A DNA stretch of 64,000 bases from Sedimentibacter sp. zth1 (lineage in GTDB: Bacteria > Bacillota > Clostridia > Tissierellales > Sedimentibacteraceae): assembly GCF_017352195.1 (NCBI RefSeq), contig NZ_CP071445.1:3069931-3133930 (forward strand). The letters are read 5' to 3'. Position numbers and translations under genes: made by a program. Shown one piece after another: positions 37,401-44,509 of this stretch (position 1 is its first letter; each line of letters begins with the position of its first letter). The notes beneath the pieces are model-generated. The model saw only the letters and a list, made by a program, of their open reading frames with translations. It ran no database searches and was not told the origin of the DNA.

Positions 37401-38652
37401 AAGGGGTGCAGTTATAAATGACAAAACTGAAGCATTGGAAGAAGACTATACGTTAAGTTTTACGACAGTAGACAATGTAGAAGATAATGATGATGTTGAA
37501 GAAGACTTAGGTCAACAGGGTAGTTACACAATATCTCGTCAAACATTGGAGGATGGAACAAGTATTGCGGACATACTGATTGAAGGTGAGTTTATAATCA
37601 AGACTGAATCTAATGGTATAGTAACAGCAATAGTTGACCTTACCAATGAAGTTAAGAATGATGGTACTATTCGGATAAACCTGACTGAAGATGCTATAAA
37701 ACAGCTTATATCGGATAAGTTAGATCTTAAGATTATAACAGGCAAGGGAGATATTAGATTTCCTAAAAATTGGATAGAATCTGTAAGTAAGGACGGAAAT
37801 ATTACTATTACAATAGCTATTAGCAAAAAAAATAATGAAGTTCAAAATGATGTTGTTTCAGACGGAATATTTGATTTTACAATTACAGTTGGAGGTAAGC
37901 AAGTAACAGAATTTGACCAGCAACTGGTTGTAACAATTCCTCTTAATATGTCCGTAGTTAAGAATGGTAAAAGAGTTATTGTTTGCAGGTACGACGAAGA
38001 AACAAAGAACTGGCAGCCAGTTGGTGGTGTAGCTGATACAGCTGCAGGTACAGTGACTTTCAAAGCAGAACATTTTTCATCTTACGCTGCCTTTGAGATT
38101 GTCAAAAGTTTTGAAGATGTTACAAGTGACTGGGCTAAGGAAAAGGTAGAAATACTTGCATCCCGACGCTTGATTTATGGCAAAACAGATAAAACCTATG
38201 ATCCTAAGAGCAATATTACAAGAGCAGAATTTACTGCTTTAATAGTAAGGTCACTTTATACAGAACTTTTAAAGTGCAAAGGTACTTTTAAAGATATTGC
38301 AGAAGGATCATGGTATGCTGATGTAGTAGAAACAGCATATAATTTGGGGCTTGTCGATGGAATAGGAAATAACAGATTTGAGCCCAACGCAAAAATCAGC
38401 AGAGAACAGCTGGCAGTAATAGCATATCGTCTATATCAATACAAAAACGGTGACAGAACCACAGACAGTGTTGACTATATATTTGTGGATAACCAGGATA
38501 TATCGAAATATGCTAAAGAGGCTGTAAAATTTGTTGCAAACGCAGGAATTATGATAGGTGACGGTAGTAGTTTTGAACCGAAACGCAGTACGACCAGACA
38601 AGAAGTAGCGGTAGTTCTTTACAGACTTCTTGAGTATATTGGGGAACTGTAA
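28495..38652 (+). CDS. Giant SLH-anchored lectin/Ig-like surface protein (3385 aa)
   Basis: Signal peptide about 1-26. Domains in order: two atrophied bacterial Ig-like domains (about 75-273); an L-type-lectin-like domain (about 283-530, with FAFTLQL, NIWIEYDGSSKILEIRY and VGFTGFAL); an invasin-like Ig domain (about 533-624); four more atrophied Ig repeats (about 630-1015, each WL-x-LNGN...ITWTS...GxVT); four SbsA/Big_5-like domains (about 1019-1440); a PKD domain (CEWIFGDGC, HTYSATGEYQVTL, about 1443-1534); a long unrecognised part; a propeller-like region with WMVWTDD and ILMAWQN repeats (about 2180-2560); two CARDB-like domains (about 2563-2785); two Big_5 domains; a ZU5-like stretch; and three SLH motifs (from about 3204). 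SLH anchors it to the wall. Role: probably adhesion to carbohydrate surfaces. Confidence 0.88.
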   Translation: MKKYNKIISSIMVLLILFSQPNYINSEMDAWADVSENYGELTECTELSTLDAMSTTLATTNSAIQYKSDEQAVEDDYYALSDSTVSKGAMPGNVAGDLYFPSKGDNGSTITWASSDETVVKQSETDPTVGIVFRPAYGLPNKDVIITATITKGDAKKVKEFYFTIIAMEPNDEEKVEIVKQWLTDELVLNGNSSVDVKTNLYMPDVKKVIVEVPNWSEHFVEIYWESTDTNAVALDGTVTRPDIDKANVPVTLKATMSYGEAITEKIFNFIVTKVEEFPLALKYDDFSDSESHLRLNGNSEIADALDCSGNSIKALQLSNNNTLTGASAFTKNKLHLSEDLSFSTAFSFRNVHPNYSLGNSGFAFTLQLVDNTLCDIEKINPNISIAFNSKYYKGQGSGQATVYSVSNSVSVLYNGNNDVSYENGRWRSIGSSRIQDIPVYNIWIEYDGSSKILEIRYSLNCDRPKNPTLQLNDFDIGAILTNGEESLSIEDVQDVYVGFTGFALNEDKTDIWGWYFKNDSTPIDFAAYTFIDASNITLTANPQAGASSSTIIASVSGVCTTPAGIKVDFSTSLGSLKSSSAVTDLSGNVSVQLSSTASGIAVVKAVAAGGATTSTSVQLVINDDDIVNFDSKWLSNEVVLNGNASLDSIIKDLNMPDSGPNSSTISWTSDNTDVVALNGKVTTPLPAQGDKKVKLTATIFKGSAKVVKEFNITVKVADADKATADMEWLTDTMVLNGNSSFNSITTDLNMPKLGLYGSNIIWTSLNEDVVSVNGKVTRKTYTQGDQKSELIATIINGSTKVKKLYTIIVKALDPTDAEAVAFDMEWLTDGLILNDDESTIKNVTKNLNLPVLGPQKSIITWTSSNEDVIATNGTVNCPNYTSGNAVVILTATITKGSEFVEKIFNVTVIALNQTDREVVIADNAWLNASLTLCENLSQYSICYNLSLPASAPNGSSITWMSDLPEVISDSGVVTRSEYIQGHKSVNMTATIVKGTEKIIKVLKYTVLSLPDTEPPEIVSSTPANNSRGVAYDTTQITITFNENIKKGNQDSKTYGIKLLGSKTSDFYVQIDDNKLIITLNSDMDPGKEHELIIPTSAVTDMSGNLMKEEFRLSFSVEQKLINKIEVISSSPKDREKEFPVGSEISFSYSYNDIFEGRAFDDISLRVRDGDEVDIKRKLSGNTVTLSLETGVEMKPGATYEIFIPEGAVQDRFKNDSSVKTILFIIKGNNTRPEVISTYPFDGQNSVDINQNIEINFSEAVSLADGKVTLKDDKGNLVYAGVDKIYSAQKWVNIRPYEPLKPNTKYTVSVPYNFVKNISADNMAFEYSMSFTTGADLLGIEKIFPTSTDKYNGAPINTSVKIDFSSSVAITSKANNIKILDSMNNPVDFILDVMDNEVILTPYFKLNTSETYTVDIPDGAFENVNNAINDAIKFKFTTAIKLNFGTASFVVKPSSKWLVNKPVTFSIEGIESVFKSAGYEIDSCEWIFGDGCTVSDKKPSHTYSATGEYQVTLRLKDNNGILYEIEQIVTIAGYNSSFVKMSVSPNDNMELMLSDNYKYPSNFKLYTIEMSYNGLFISNEQVKVLLYKNGVLKKDFGTVATGVGDKTYTNERGFSHTDKGTAFFPFWYPNYRCGTYELVFVYGNLEDGKVVRVPVTISDNRSKQTLRIKLYNEDTGKLVDYNFGLFFELDGEKKYAERLWYDDEDGYCYMIDDVELKEHKLKLLSSNEVLTYSDEKIIFHNGVGNAEILPVKVKQPGLNRIKSQYSDTNNIRKKSFIQNVEMPPALFEFEGDWDNLTPGYYEIKTDTGRDIAKVYESSFLFRPAYCLRPGENLLVRMVSQGGIKSTWFNAGIVVIPQPDFKHKINISYVNGEYRMNTPMRLEKLIGDSLSIFDGVPLLDNSESFGIDSDNYTLFSSMDSLRCIKFDFEAGASYGVETKKAKMVSTGYNVSANLGASIYLMYDSYANKWELTYGIYRLDGHGHYFWEKGYKIPKINVGANARLEMGSNVNGTLIVDKRDGSEREYSGIIRFEPYVYGSITAGLDWVNVEGYVEGKVGSEVHIPTGYIEVEPSITAGIVGTFMTYSENLYSKSLLNEHWDNGKEKIHVSARAPALQLLSTKFDMENAKIEPLPRNYINQESQWLPESMSGKAARKSIMDTVRADETNTKSVIMKDNIFPDADVQLVRNDNELWMVWTDDNPGRSAMNRTQTMCSVLKDGKWSDPVWLGLDKTADFSPVSASAGNGILMAWQNMKKTMPKDTEIGEYIKNAEISVAETVYEGTSSDVKEIMLTDDDKFDHSPKLAANGDSALLVWTKSEGLPFSMGDGIDNYRSLDNSDRLVFSSWNGSTWSKPSEIETSMPTVMNSSLTIHEKEGLLLYTIDMDNNLSTQNDREIFARIYNGSSWGEKICITNNQLQDSNPKAVYGNKGWFITWYQNGSIMYQNGLNGENKTEEFLLKVQSNYEIAVKDGVKSQIALVYKKAGEGNTRTFSTSIYDVNNDVWSDEIPLTEGETYIRKFSPVFTEDGKLNIAYTQPKLITEVIEGVEYQNTSNKVDLQMLTYTPVHDLALDKEYGLQVSPENPLQKTMATVSATIINQGDFAESATLYIYDGSPENGVKIGEVTATKPIPARSSAKVEIEWLVNSGLRDEYTIYAVVQPEDGVTEIDISNNIINHTISTADIAVTSLEYKNLANDDYLIIATIANSGSRLLEGIKVQLSSDVSGQVLKTADLEQLRPGQETGIRFLISSAGLAEDADGKINMMLSVMPSVGVEEFSTDNNIYKFILEPDSIVVDRVDPIKGETQVGIQKSLTFGFNMNVEKGTGFDQIKLEDDYFNVIDINTTLDGKTLTVTPKNEMAYSTHYVLTIPVDAIGDSYGHTMDEPYNMSFVTTSSSPEIIFAYPGDEMKYIALDSEIKMQFSQAILEGPNFGSIAMYGSDAKEICSSVSIQGEWLYIHPVGNTNGNTQYSIIIPRGAVINDKTEALEEDYTLSFTTVDNVEDNDDVEEDLGQQGSYTISRQTLEDGTSIADILIEGEFIIKTESNGIVTAIVDLTNEVKNDGTIRINLTEDAIKQLISDKLDLKIITGKGDIRFPKNWIESVSKDGNITITIAISKKNNEVQNDVVSDGIFDFTITVGGKQVTEFDQQLVVTIPLNMSVVKNGKRVIVCRYDEETKNWQPVGGVADTAAGTVTFKAEHFSSYAAFEIVKSFEDVTSDWAKEKVEILASRRLIYGKTDKTYDPKSNITRAEFTALIVRSLYTELLKCKGTFKDIAEGSWYADVVETAYNLGLVDGIGNNRFEPNAKISREQLAVIAYRLYQYKNGDRTTDSVDYIFVDNQDISKYAKEAVKFVANAGIMIGDGSSFEPKRSTTRQEVAVVLYRLLEYIGEL

Positions 38653-38740
38653 ATTATTAAACTGAACAATAATAATAAGACACTCCAAGAAGAATTTATA
38701 AAATTATGAAAAAAAATATTGAGTAAAAATTGTAATATAG

Positions 38741-38777
38741 ATAGCTATGTATTTGATAAAATATATAGCTATTTTTT
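38741..38777 (+). terminator. Terminator of the giant gene and intron target
   Basis: Arms 38741-38754 and 38759-38772 pair over 14 bases with one G-U, followed by six T. The group II intron begins three bases after the T-run. Confidence 0.88.
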
Positions 38778-38779
38778 GC

Positions 38780-40690
38780 GTGCGCCCAGCATGGGCGACA
38801 GCTTGACGGTGAAAGTCCGTTATGGGGCTTGGTAGTAGCAACCATTAGCCAAAGACAAGGGTGTCCATCGCGAGGTGGAATCTGAAGGAAGTCGGAGGCA
38901 AAATCTCGGTCTGAGGAACACGAACCACATAAAAGGCTGAATTACACTGGATGAGTTTGCGCAACAAAACAAAGTCCAATACTACCCAAAGTGTATACAG
39001 TAAATGTGGCAGATATATGAGATGAAGGCGGTCGTTCTTACCTGGGGAGGTCTCATGTGCAAGTTGTGGATATGAATTTAGAAATAACAACCTATACAGT
39101 GATGTGTAGCTGAGACATGAGAAGTCAGCAGAAGTCATAGTACTAAATGGATATATACATTTAGGAAGGACTGAACAATAGGAGGTTTTGAAGAATTGAA
39201 AGAAACAAAGAAATACGTTGAAAGCAGACAACTTCATATTGAGGACTATTTCCATAAAAGTAGAGTGGAACTCGAGGATAATGGAAAAGTGCATAGTATT
39301 TCATTGACGTCTGATAAGAAGCAAAACGACAGAAGTGTGTATAAAAGCAATTTGCTAGAGAGAATTCTTCATAGAGACAACATGAATGAAGCATTTAAAA
39401 GAGTGAAGAAAAACAAAGGAAGCCATGGAATTGATGGGTTAACGACAGATGAACTTCTATCGTATCTTAAAGAAAAAGGTGCAGAACTAAGGCAATTGTT
39501 ACTTGATGGGACATATACCCCGTTACCCGTTAGAAGAGTAGAAATACCAAAAGATAACGGAAAGAAAAGACTACTGGGAATACCAACAGCAGTAGACAGA
39601 GTAGTACAACAATCAATAGCACAAGTATTAAGTCCAATATTTGAGAAGAAATTTTCAGATAGTAGTTTTGGATTCAGACCAAACAGAAGTGCGCATGACG
39701 CTTTAAAAAGGTGTCAAAAGTACATGAATGAAGGCTATACTTGGTTAGTAGATATTGATTTAGCCTCATACTTCGATACAGTAAATCATGACAAGCTAAT
39801 TGGATTGATATACAAAGAAATCAAAGATATGAGAATAATATCACTCATAAGAAAGTATCTTAATGCAGGGGTAATGATAAATGGAGTTGTGAAAGCAACA
39901 AAATTAGGAGTACCTCAAGGTGGAAATTTATCACCGCTACTTAGTAACATAATGCTCAACGAACTTGATAAAGAATTGACTAGAAGAGGTTTAAATTTCG
40001 TGAGATATGCAGATGATTGCAACATATATGTTAGAAGCAGAAAAGCTGCTAATAGAGTAATGAAAAGCATTACAAAGTATATTGAGCAAGACCTTAAATT
40101 AAAAGTTAATACGGATAAAAGCAAAGTTGACAGACCGTGGAGGTGCAAATTCTTAGGATATTCTTTCTATACATCAAAAGATGGAATTAGAATGAGAGTG
40201 CATGGAAAATCAATAAAGAAATTTAAGGATAAGCTAAAATTCTTAACAGGAAGAAGCAGAATTGGAAACATTAAACTAACCTATGAAAAGATTAGACAAT
40301 TGGTAGTAGGGTGGATTAATTACTTCAAGCTTGCAAACATGAAATCCATAATGAGTAAACTTGATGAGTGGCTTAGACGTAGAATTCGAATGTGCTATTG
40401 GAAACAATGGAAAAAGATTAGTACAAAATTTAATAATTTACGGAGACTTGGTATTCTAAAACAGAAAGCATGGGAGTTTTCTAATACTAGAAAAGGCTAT
40501 TGGAGAATTTCCAACAGCCCTATCTTATCTGTGTCTATAACTAATGCCAGACTTAAAAAAGCTGGATTAGTGTCTTTACTTAAAACTTACACAGCAGTAT
40601 GTTAATTCTATTGAACCGCCGTATACCGAACGGTACGTACGGTGGTGTGAGAGGACGATAGTTAAATTAATTAATTATCTCCTACTCGAT
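38780..40690 (+). mobile_element. Complete group IIC intron
   Basis: The left end begins GTGCGCCCAGCATGGGC, the 5' boundary of bacterial group II introns; the next 400 bases hold the conserved domain I elements GGTGAAAGTCC, GGTGTCC, GGAATCTGAAGGAAG, GGTCTGAGGAACACGAAC and GATGAGTTTG. After the maturase ORF, domain V reads GAACCGCCGTATACCGAACG, GTACGTACGGTGGTGTGAGA, then domain VI and the 3' end CCTACTCGAT at 40690. The RNA closely resembles the class IIC type described from Oceanobacillus. Insertion directly after an intrinsic terminator is the known target choice of class IIC. Nothing looks broken, so it may be active. Boundaries are by comparison, uncertain by a few bases. Confidence 0.92.
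39196..40605 (+). CDS. ltrA: Group IIC intron reverse transcriptase/maturase
   Basis: A 469-residue intron-encoded protein. RT domain: DNMNEAFKRVKKNKGSHGID, RRVEIPKDNGKKRLLGIPT, SSFGFRPNRSAHDAL, the catalytic RYADDCNIYV, GVPQGGNLSPLL and KVNTDKSKVDRPWRCKFLGY. The C-terminal maturase domain has WINYFKLANM, RRRIRMCYWKQWKK and FSNTRKGYWRISNSPIL. There is no HNH endonuclease domain, as expected for class IIC. The start is TTG at 39196, 10 bases behind GGAGG. It sits in domain IV of the intron and helps splicing and retrohoming. Confidence 0.93.
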   Translation: MKETKKYVESRQLHIEDYFHKSRVELEDNGKVHSISLTSDKKQNDRSVYKSNLLERILHRDNMNEAFKRVKKNKGSHGIDGLTTDELLSYLKEKGAELRQLLLDGTYTPLPVRRVEIPKDNGKKRLLGIPTAVDRVVQQSIAQVLSPIFEKKFSDSSFGFRPNRSAHDALKRCQKYMNEGYTWLVDIDLASYFDTVNHDKLIGLIYKEIKDMRIISLIRKYLNAGVMINGVVKATKLGVPQGGNLSPLLSNIMLNELDKELTRRGLNFVRYADDCNIYVRSRKAANRVMKSITKYIEQDLKLKVNTDKSKVDRPWRCKFLGYSFYTSKDGIRMRVHGKSIKKFKDKLKFLTGRSRIGNIKLTYEKIRQLVVGWINYFKLANMKSIMSKLDEWLRRRIRMCYWKQWKKISTKFNNLRRLGILKQKAWEFSNTRKGYWRISNSPILSVSITNARLKKAGLVSLLKTYTAVC

Positions 40691-40841
40691 TCCATATAAA
40701 TAAATTAAATAAGTATAAAAATAAAAGTTAACTGTTAAAATATTACAAATTGTGATATAATTTGACAGTGTGCTGTATGAAATAAGTTATATAAAAATCG
40801 GTGTATCTAATTGACACTAATTAAATTTATAGGAGGGAGAC

Positions 40842-40919
40842 ATGTATATTAAACCCACAGTTATTAAAAACAATAATTTTTTAATAGTCTTTTGTGTGTT
40901 TAAATATATATGTCAGTAA
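40842..40919 (+). CDS. 25-codon ORF overlapping ABC exporter (candidate peptide)
   Basis: ATG at 40842 follows AGGAGGGAG at ideal spacing, one of the best ribosome sites in the window. The product starts MYIKPTVIKNNNF and ends FCVFKYICQ, 25 residues with two Cys near the end. Its last codons overlap the start of the ABC exporter gene (ATG 40910), which has no ribosome site of its own, so translation of the exporter probably depends on this ORF. Two readings are possible: a true precursor peptide exported by the neighbouring transporter (the MxxKPxV start recalls some ribosomal peptide precursors), or a mere leader ORF for translational coupling. No modification enzyme is adjacent. Confidence 0.5.
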   Translation: MYIKPTVIKNNNFLIVFCVFKYICQ

Positions 40920-42673
40920 TAATAATGAAAGAAAAAATAAATAGCTATTCAATGAAAATTGAATTAGGGATTTTGTATGTCTTATTAGCATTAATTCCAT
41001 CAATTCAAATTATTGCAGTAGCAAATTTTATAGATAAGGTTACTTTATCTTTTAATGGTTCAGCATCAAAGGATGAAGTATATATTGCATGTGTATATAT
41101 TTTTTTATGCTTATTAGGCAATTTAGTTTTTTCAGAATTAATTAAGTTAAGTAAAATATATTATATACAAAAATATGATATAAAAATAAAGGATAAGATA
41201 TTATCGAAACGAAGTAGGTTGAAGTATAAATATATTGAGGATAAAGATATTTGTGATGATATTCAAGTAATTGAAGATGAGCCAGCAAATAAATTATTAA
41301 ATGTTGTAACAAGTATATTAGAAATAATCAATATTATAATTAGAATTGTTGGTTTTGTAGCAATAATCATTATGCAGTTATGGTGGATAGGTTTAATAGT
41401 ATTATTTGTAGTAGGTATTGTTACCTTAATATCATATAAAAGTGGACAAATAAAATATGACGCTTATGAGGAATCAGCAAAATATAATAGAAGAGCAAAA
41501 TACCTTCAAAAGGTTTTATCATCTAGAGATCATGCTCAAGAACGTAAATTGTTTGGATTTTTTGACAAAGTTAATTTGATGTGGAAAAATCAATATGAAA
41601 AAATGAGAAATGTCGAATATAACGCTAACGTTAAAGTGTTTTTGCAGTTAGGATTTTCAGAAGGCATTGCAAATTTACTGATATTAATATTAGGAGTAAT
41701 TCTCCTTTATCCATTGAGTGTTGGAAACATGAGTGTAGGTATATATATTTCGTTGATTTCAGGAAGTTTTAAAATTGTAGATATTATAACAAGAGAATTA
41801 TCTAGTAATATTGAAAATTTAACAGAAAACATGGTTTTTTATAATAAGTTGAAATCGTTTTTACAATTAGAAGAAATAGATGATATTCCTTTTAATAACT
41901 TCACACTAACTAAATTTAAAACAATTGAGATGAAAGATGTTACTTTTACATATCCAAAAACTGAAAAATTGATACTAAACAAATTAAATTTAAAATTTGA
42001 TTTTGGTAAAAGATATGCGCTAGTTGGTGCTAATGGTTCAGGTAAATCAACAATAGTCAAGTTGTTGTTAGGGTTGTATGAAGACTACGAAGGTGAAATT
42101 TTAATTGATGGAGTGGACATAAGAAAGTTTAGTAAAAAAGATTTAGTAAATTTTGAACATGCTGTTTTGCAAGATTTCTCTAGATATTCAATAAGCATAA
42201 AAGATTACATATGTTTAGGAACAACAAAAAATATTTTAGAAAAAGATATATTAGAAGTATTAGAAAAGGTTGGAATGCGTAAAAAAGTCGATGAATTAAA
42301 TTTTGGTATTAATACAAATTTAGGAAAATTAGATGAAGACGCAGTCGATTTATCTGGCGGTCAATGGCAAAGAATCGAAATTGCTAGAAGTTTAATTAAT
42401 GATAAGGCATTTACTATTTTAGATGAGCCTACATCGGCAATTGACCCAATTAGTGAGATGAAATTATATAAGTTATTTTCAAAAGCAATTAAGGATAGAA
42501 CAAGTTTAATAATTACACATAGATTAGGCGCAGCGAGAATAGCTGATGAAATATTACTTTTAAAAGATGGAGTTATAAAAGAGCAAGGAACACATGATGA
42601 ATTGATGAATTTACATGGAGTATATTATGAGATGTTTGATGCTCAGAGGAGTTGGTATGATGAAGAAAAATAA
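40910..42673 (+). CDS. ABC exporter half-transporter 1
   Basis: A 587-residue type IV ABC exporter half: six-helix membrane domain (about 15-310), then an ATPase domain with Walker A GANGSGKST (about 373), Q-loop LQDFSRYSISIKDYICLG, signature LSGGQWQR, Walker B FTILDEPTSAIDP and H-loop ITHR. No N-terminal C39 peptidase domain, so a peptide substrate would not be cleaved by it. ATG 40910 or 40925 could be the start; both overlap or abut the 25-codon ORF. It overlaps the second half-transporter by 17 bases; together they probably form a heterodimer. Confidence 0.88.
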   Translation: MSVIIMKEKINSYSMKIELGILYVLLALIPSIQIIAVANFIDKVTLSFNGSASKDEVYIACVYIFLCLLGNLVFSELIKLSKIYYIQKYDIKIKDKILSKRSRLKYKYIEDKDICDDIQVIEDEPANKLLNVVTSILEIINIIIRIVGFVAIIIMQLWWIGLIVLFVVGIVTLISYKSGQIKYDAYEESAKYNRRAKYLQKVLSSRDHAQERKLFGFFDKVNLMWKNQYEKMRNVEYNANVKVFLQLGFSEGIANLLILILGVILLYPLSVGNMSVGIYISLISGSFKIVDIITRELSSNIENLTENMVFYNKLKSFLQLEEIDDIPFNNFTLTKFKTIEMKDVTFTYPKTEKLILNKLNLKFDFGKRYALVGANGSGKSTIVKLLLGLYEDYEGEILIDGVDIRKFSKKDLVNFEHAVLQDFSRYSISIKDYICLGTTKNILEKDILEVLEKVGMRKKVDELNFGINTNLGKLDEDAVDLSGGQWQRIEIARSLINDKAFTILDEPTSAIDPISEMKLYKLFSKAIKDRTSLIITHRLGAARIADEILLLKDGVIKEQGTHDELMNLHGVYYEMFDAQRSWYDEEK

Positions 42674-44423
42674 AAGTACTGTTAATAATATGAAATTTTT
42701 AAGAATGTTTATAAGAATTGCAAAGGTTAGTCCTTTGAAATTTATAGGAATATATGCATCGTTTTTATTTTCAGGAATTATGTTTACTATAGTTGTAAAG
42801 CAGAAACAAATGGTATTTGATAATGCATTAGAGTTTGCAAATGGTAATATTGGAATTAGTATTATTATTTACATGATTATAGCTCTATTTTTCTTCAAAT
42901 TAATTGAAATTGTATTTAATTACATAGGAAACTTTCTAGGCGAAAACTATGATTTAGAAGCTAGTCAGAGTTTATTTGATGAAGTTCATAGAAAAATAAA
43001 CAAACTTGGAGTAATAGCTTTTGAGGATAAAGAAAATCTTGATAAAATAAACAAAAGCTATCAAGGAATAAATTGTGCTGTTCAGTTTATTAATAGTATT
43101 CTAGATTTGTTTTTCATGTATTTATCATTTTTCATTACTTATGGAATCTTTTTAGCAAGTATATCTAAAATGTTAATTTTGGTACTTGTGTTAATATTCG
43201 TTCCAGTTTTGTATTCTCAATTTGTTAAGGCGAAAATTCATGGCAAACTTGAAAAAGAAATAGCTCCTTATAGAAGAAAATATAAATATTATGAAGACGC
43301 AGCAGTTGGACAAAAGAACTTTATAAATACTCGATCTTTAGGAGCATTTAAACATTTTAGAAATCTTGTTATGGAAACTATAACAATTATGCAAAAACTT
43401 AGATGGAAAACTGAAATAAAAAATGACATTTATGAATTATCAGCTAGATTTCTATCCTTAATTGGATATTTGGGTATTTTGGTTTTACTATATAGATTAG
43501 TGATGCGAGGTGAGATTTCTATTGGTTCATTTGCTGCAATTTTTACTACAGTAGATGAAGTTTATTCACTTATGGAAGAGGCGGTAGTTTCCAGATTAGG
43601 TGGTTATGCGATGAGTTACGGAAAAATTAATAATTACTTAGAATTTTTAGAACTAGAAGAGGAAGAAAATTCTGAATCAATTGTTAATGGTAATATAGAT
43701 TTGAGAAATATAAGTTTTGCTTATCCAAACACAGAAAATTTAGCTTTAGAAGATGTAACCTTTAATATTAAATTAGGTGAAAGCATTGCGATAGTTGGAG
43801 AAAATGGTTCTGGAAAAACTACTTTAGCAAAAATTTTAACTGGTTTATATAAACCGAATAGCGGTAGTATTGTATGGAATGATGATAAAATAAAACAAGT
43901 TTCGTTTAAAAAAATATCTCAAGTCTTTCAGAAATTTCAAAAGTATGATATGACTTTGAAGGACAATGTTGTAATTAGTGATCCAGATAATGAAAAAGAC
44001 AACGAGTTACTAGAAAAATCACTGAAACAAGTAGGCATTGATTCTGCAAGCAACACTTTCCCTGAAGGATATGATACAATGCTTTCAAAAGAATTTGGAA
44101 CCGTTAATTTATCTGGAGGTCAATGGCAAAAAATTTCAATGGCAAGAGCTTTCTATAGGGAAAGTAATTTAATCATATTAGATGAGCCAACATCAGCAAT
44201 TGATCCTTTAGAAGAAGATTCAATATATAGAAGTTTTTCTAAAATAATAAATGGAAAGACAAGCATATTAATTACGCATAGATTAGCAGCTATTAAGTAT
44301 GTTGATAAAATTTTAGTTTTGAAAAATGGCAAAGTACATGCTTTTGATAATCATAACAATCTATTGAAAAATTGTAATTATTATAAAGAATTGTGGTATT
44401 CTCAAGCAAATAATTATAATTAA
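42657..44423 (+). CDS. ABC exporter half-transporter 2
   Basis: About 588 residues from ATG 42657 (MMKKNKSTVNN), five bases behind AGGAG; the open frame starts 14 codons earlier without a site. Six-helix membrane domain (about 20-330) and an ATPase domain with Walker A GENGSGKTT, signature LSGGQWQK, Walker B LIILDEPTSAIDP and H-loop ITHRLAAIKYVDKI. It is related to the preceding gene and lacks a peptidase domain. The LSGGQWQ signatures and the pairing resemble exporters near peptide and bacteriocin genes; the substrate is not shown. Confidence 0.87.
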   Translation: MMKKNKSTVNNMKFLRMFIRIAKVSPLKFIGIYASFLFSGIMFTIVVKQKQMVFDNALEFANGNIGISIIIYMIIALFFFKLIEIVFNYIGNFLGENYDLEASQSLFDEVHRKINKLGVIAFEDKENLDKINKSYQGINCAVQFINSILDLFFMYLSFFITYGIFLASISKMLILVLVLIFVPVLYSQFVKAKIHGKLEKEIAPYRRKYKYYEDAAVGQKNFINTRSLGAFKHFRNLVMETITIMQKLRWKTEIKNDIYELSARFLSLIGYLGILVLLYRLVMRGEISIGSFAAIFTTVDEVYSLMEEAVVSRLGGYAMSYGKINNYLEFLELEEEENSESIVNGNIDLRNISFAYPNTENLALEDVTFNIKLGESIAIVGENGSGKTTLAKILTGLYKPNSGSIVWNDDKIKQVSFKKISQVFQKFQKYDMTLKDNVVISDPDNEKDNELLEKSLKQVGIDSASNTFPEGYDTMLSKEFGTVNLSGGQWQKISMARAFYRESNLIILDEPTSAIDPLEEDSIYRSFSKIINGKTSILITHRLAAIKYVDKILVLKNGKVHAFDNHNNLLKNCNYYKELWYSQANNYN

Positions 44424-44440
44424 ATTATAACTACTATATA

Positions 44441-44468
44441 TTGTATAAAAAAGTAAATATGTTATAAT
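44441..44468 (+). promoter_or_regulatory. Promoter before the first lipoprotein cassette
   Basis: TTGTAT (44441-44446), 16-base spacer, TATAAT (44463-44468); the gene begins at 44510 behind GAGAGGGG. Confidence 0.6.
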
Positions 44469-44509
44469 TAGTAATATTGTTACAAATCATATGAGAGGGG
44501 TAAAGTCAA

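Noticed and set aside
38845..39294. 149-codon minus-strand ORF
   Set aside because: It is the complement of the structured 5' RNA of the group II intron.
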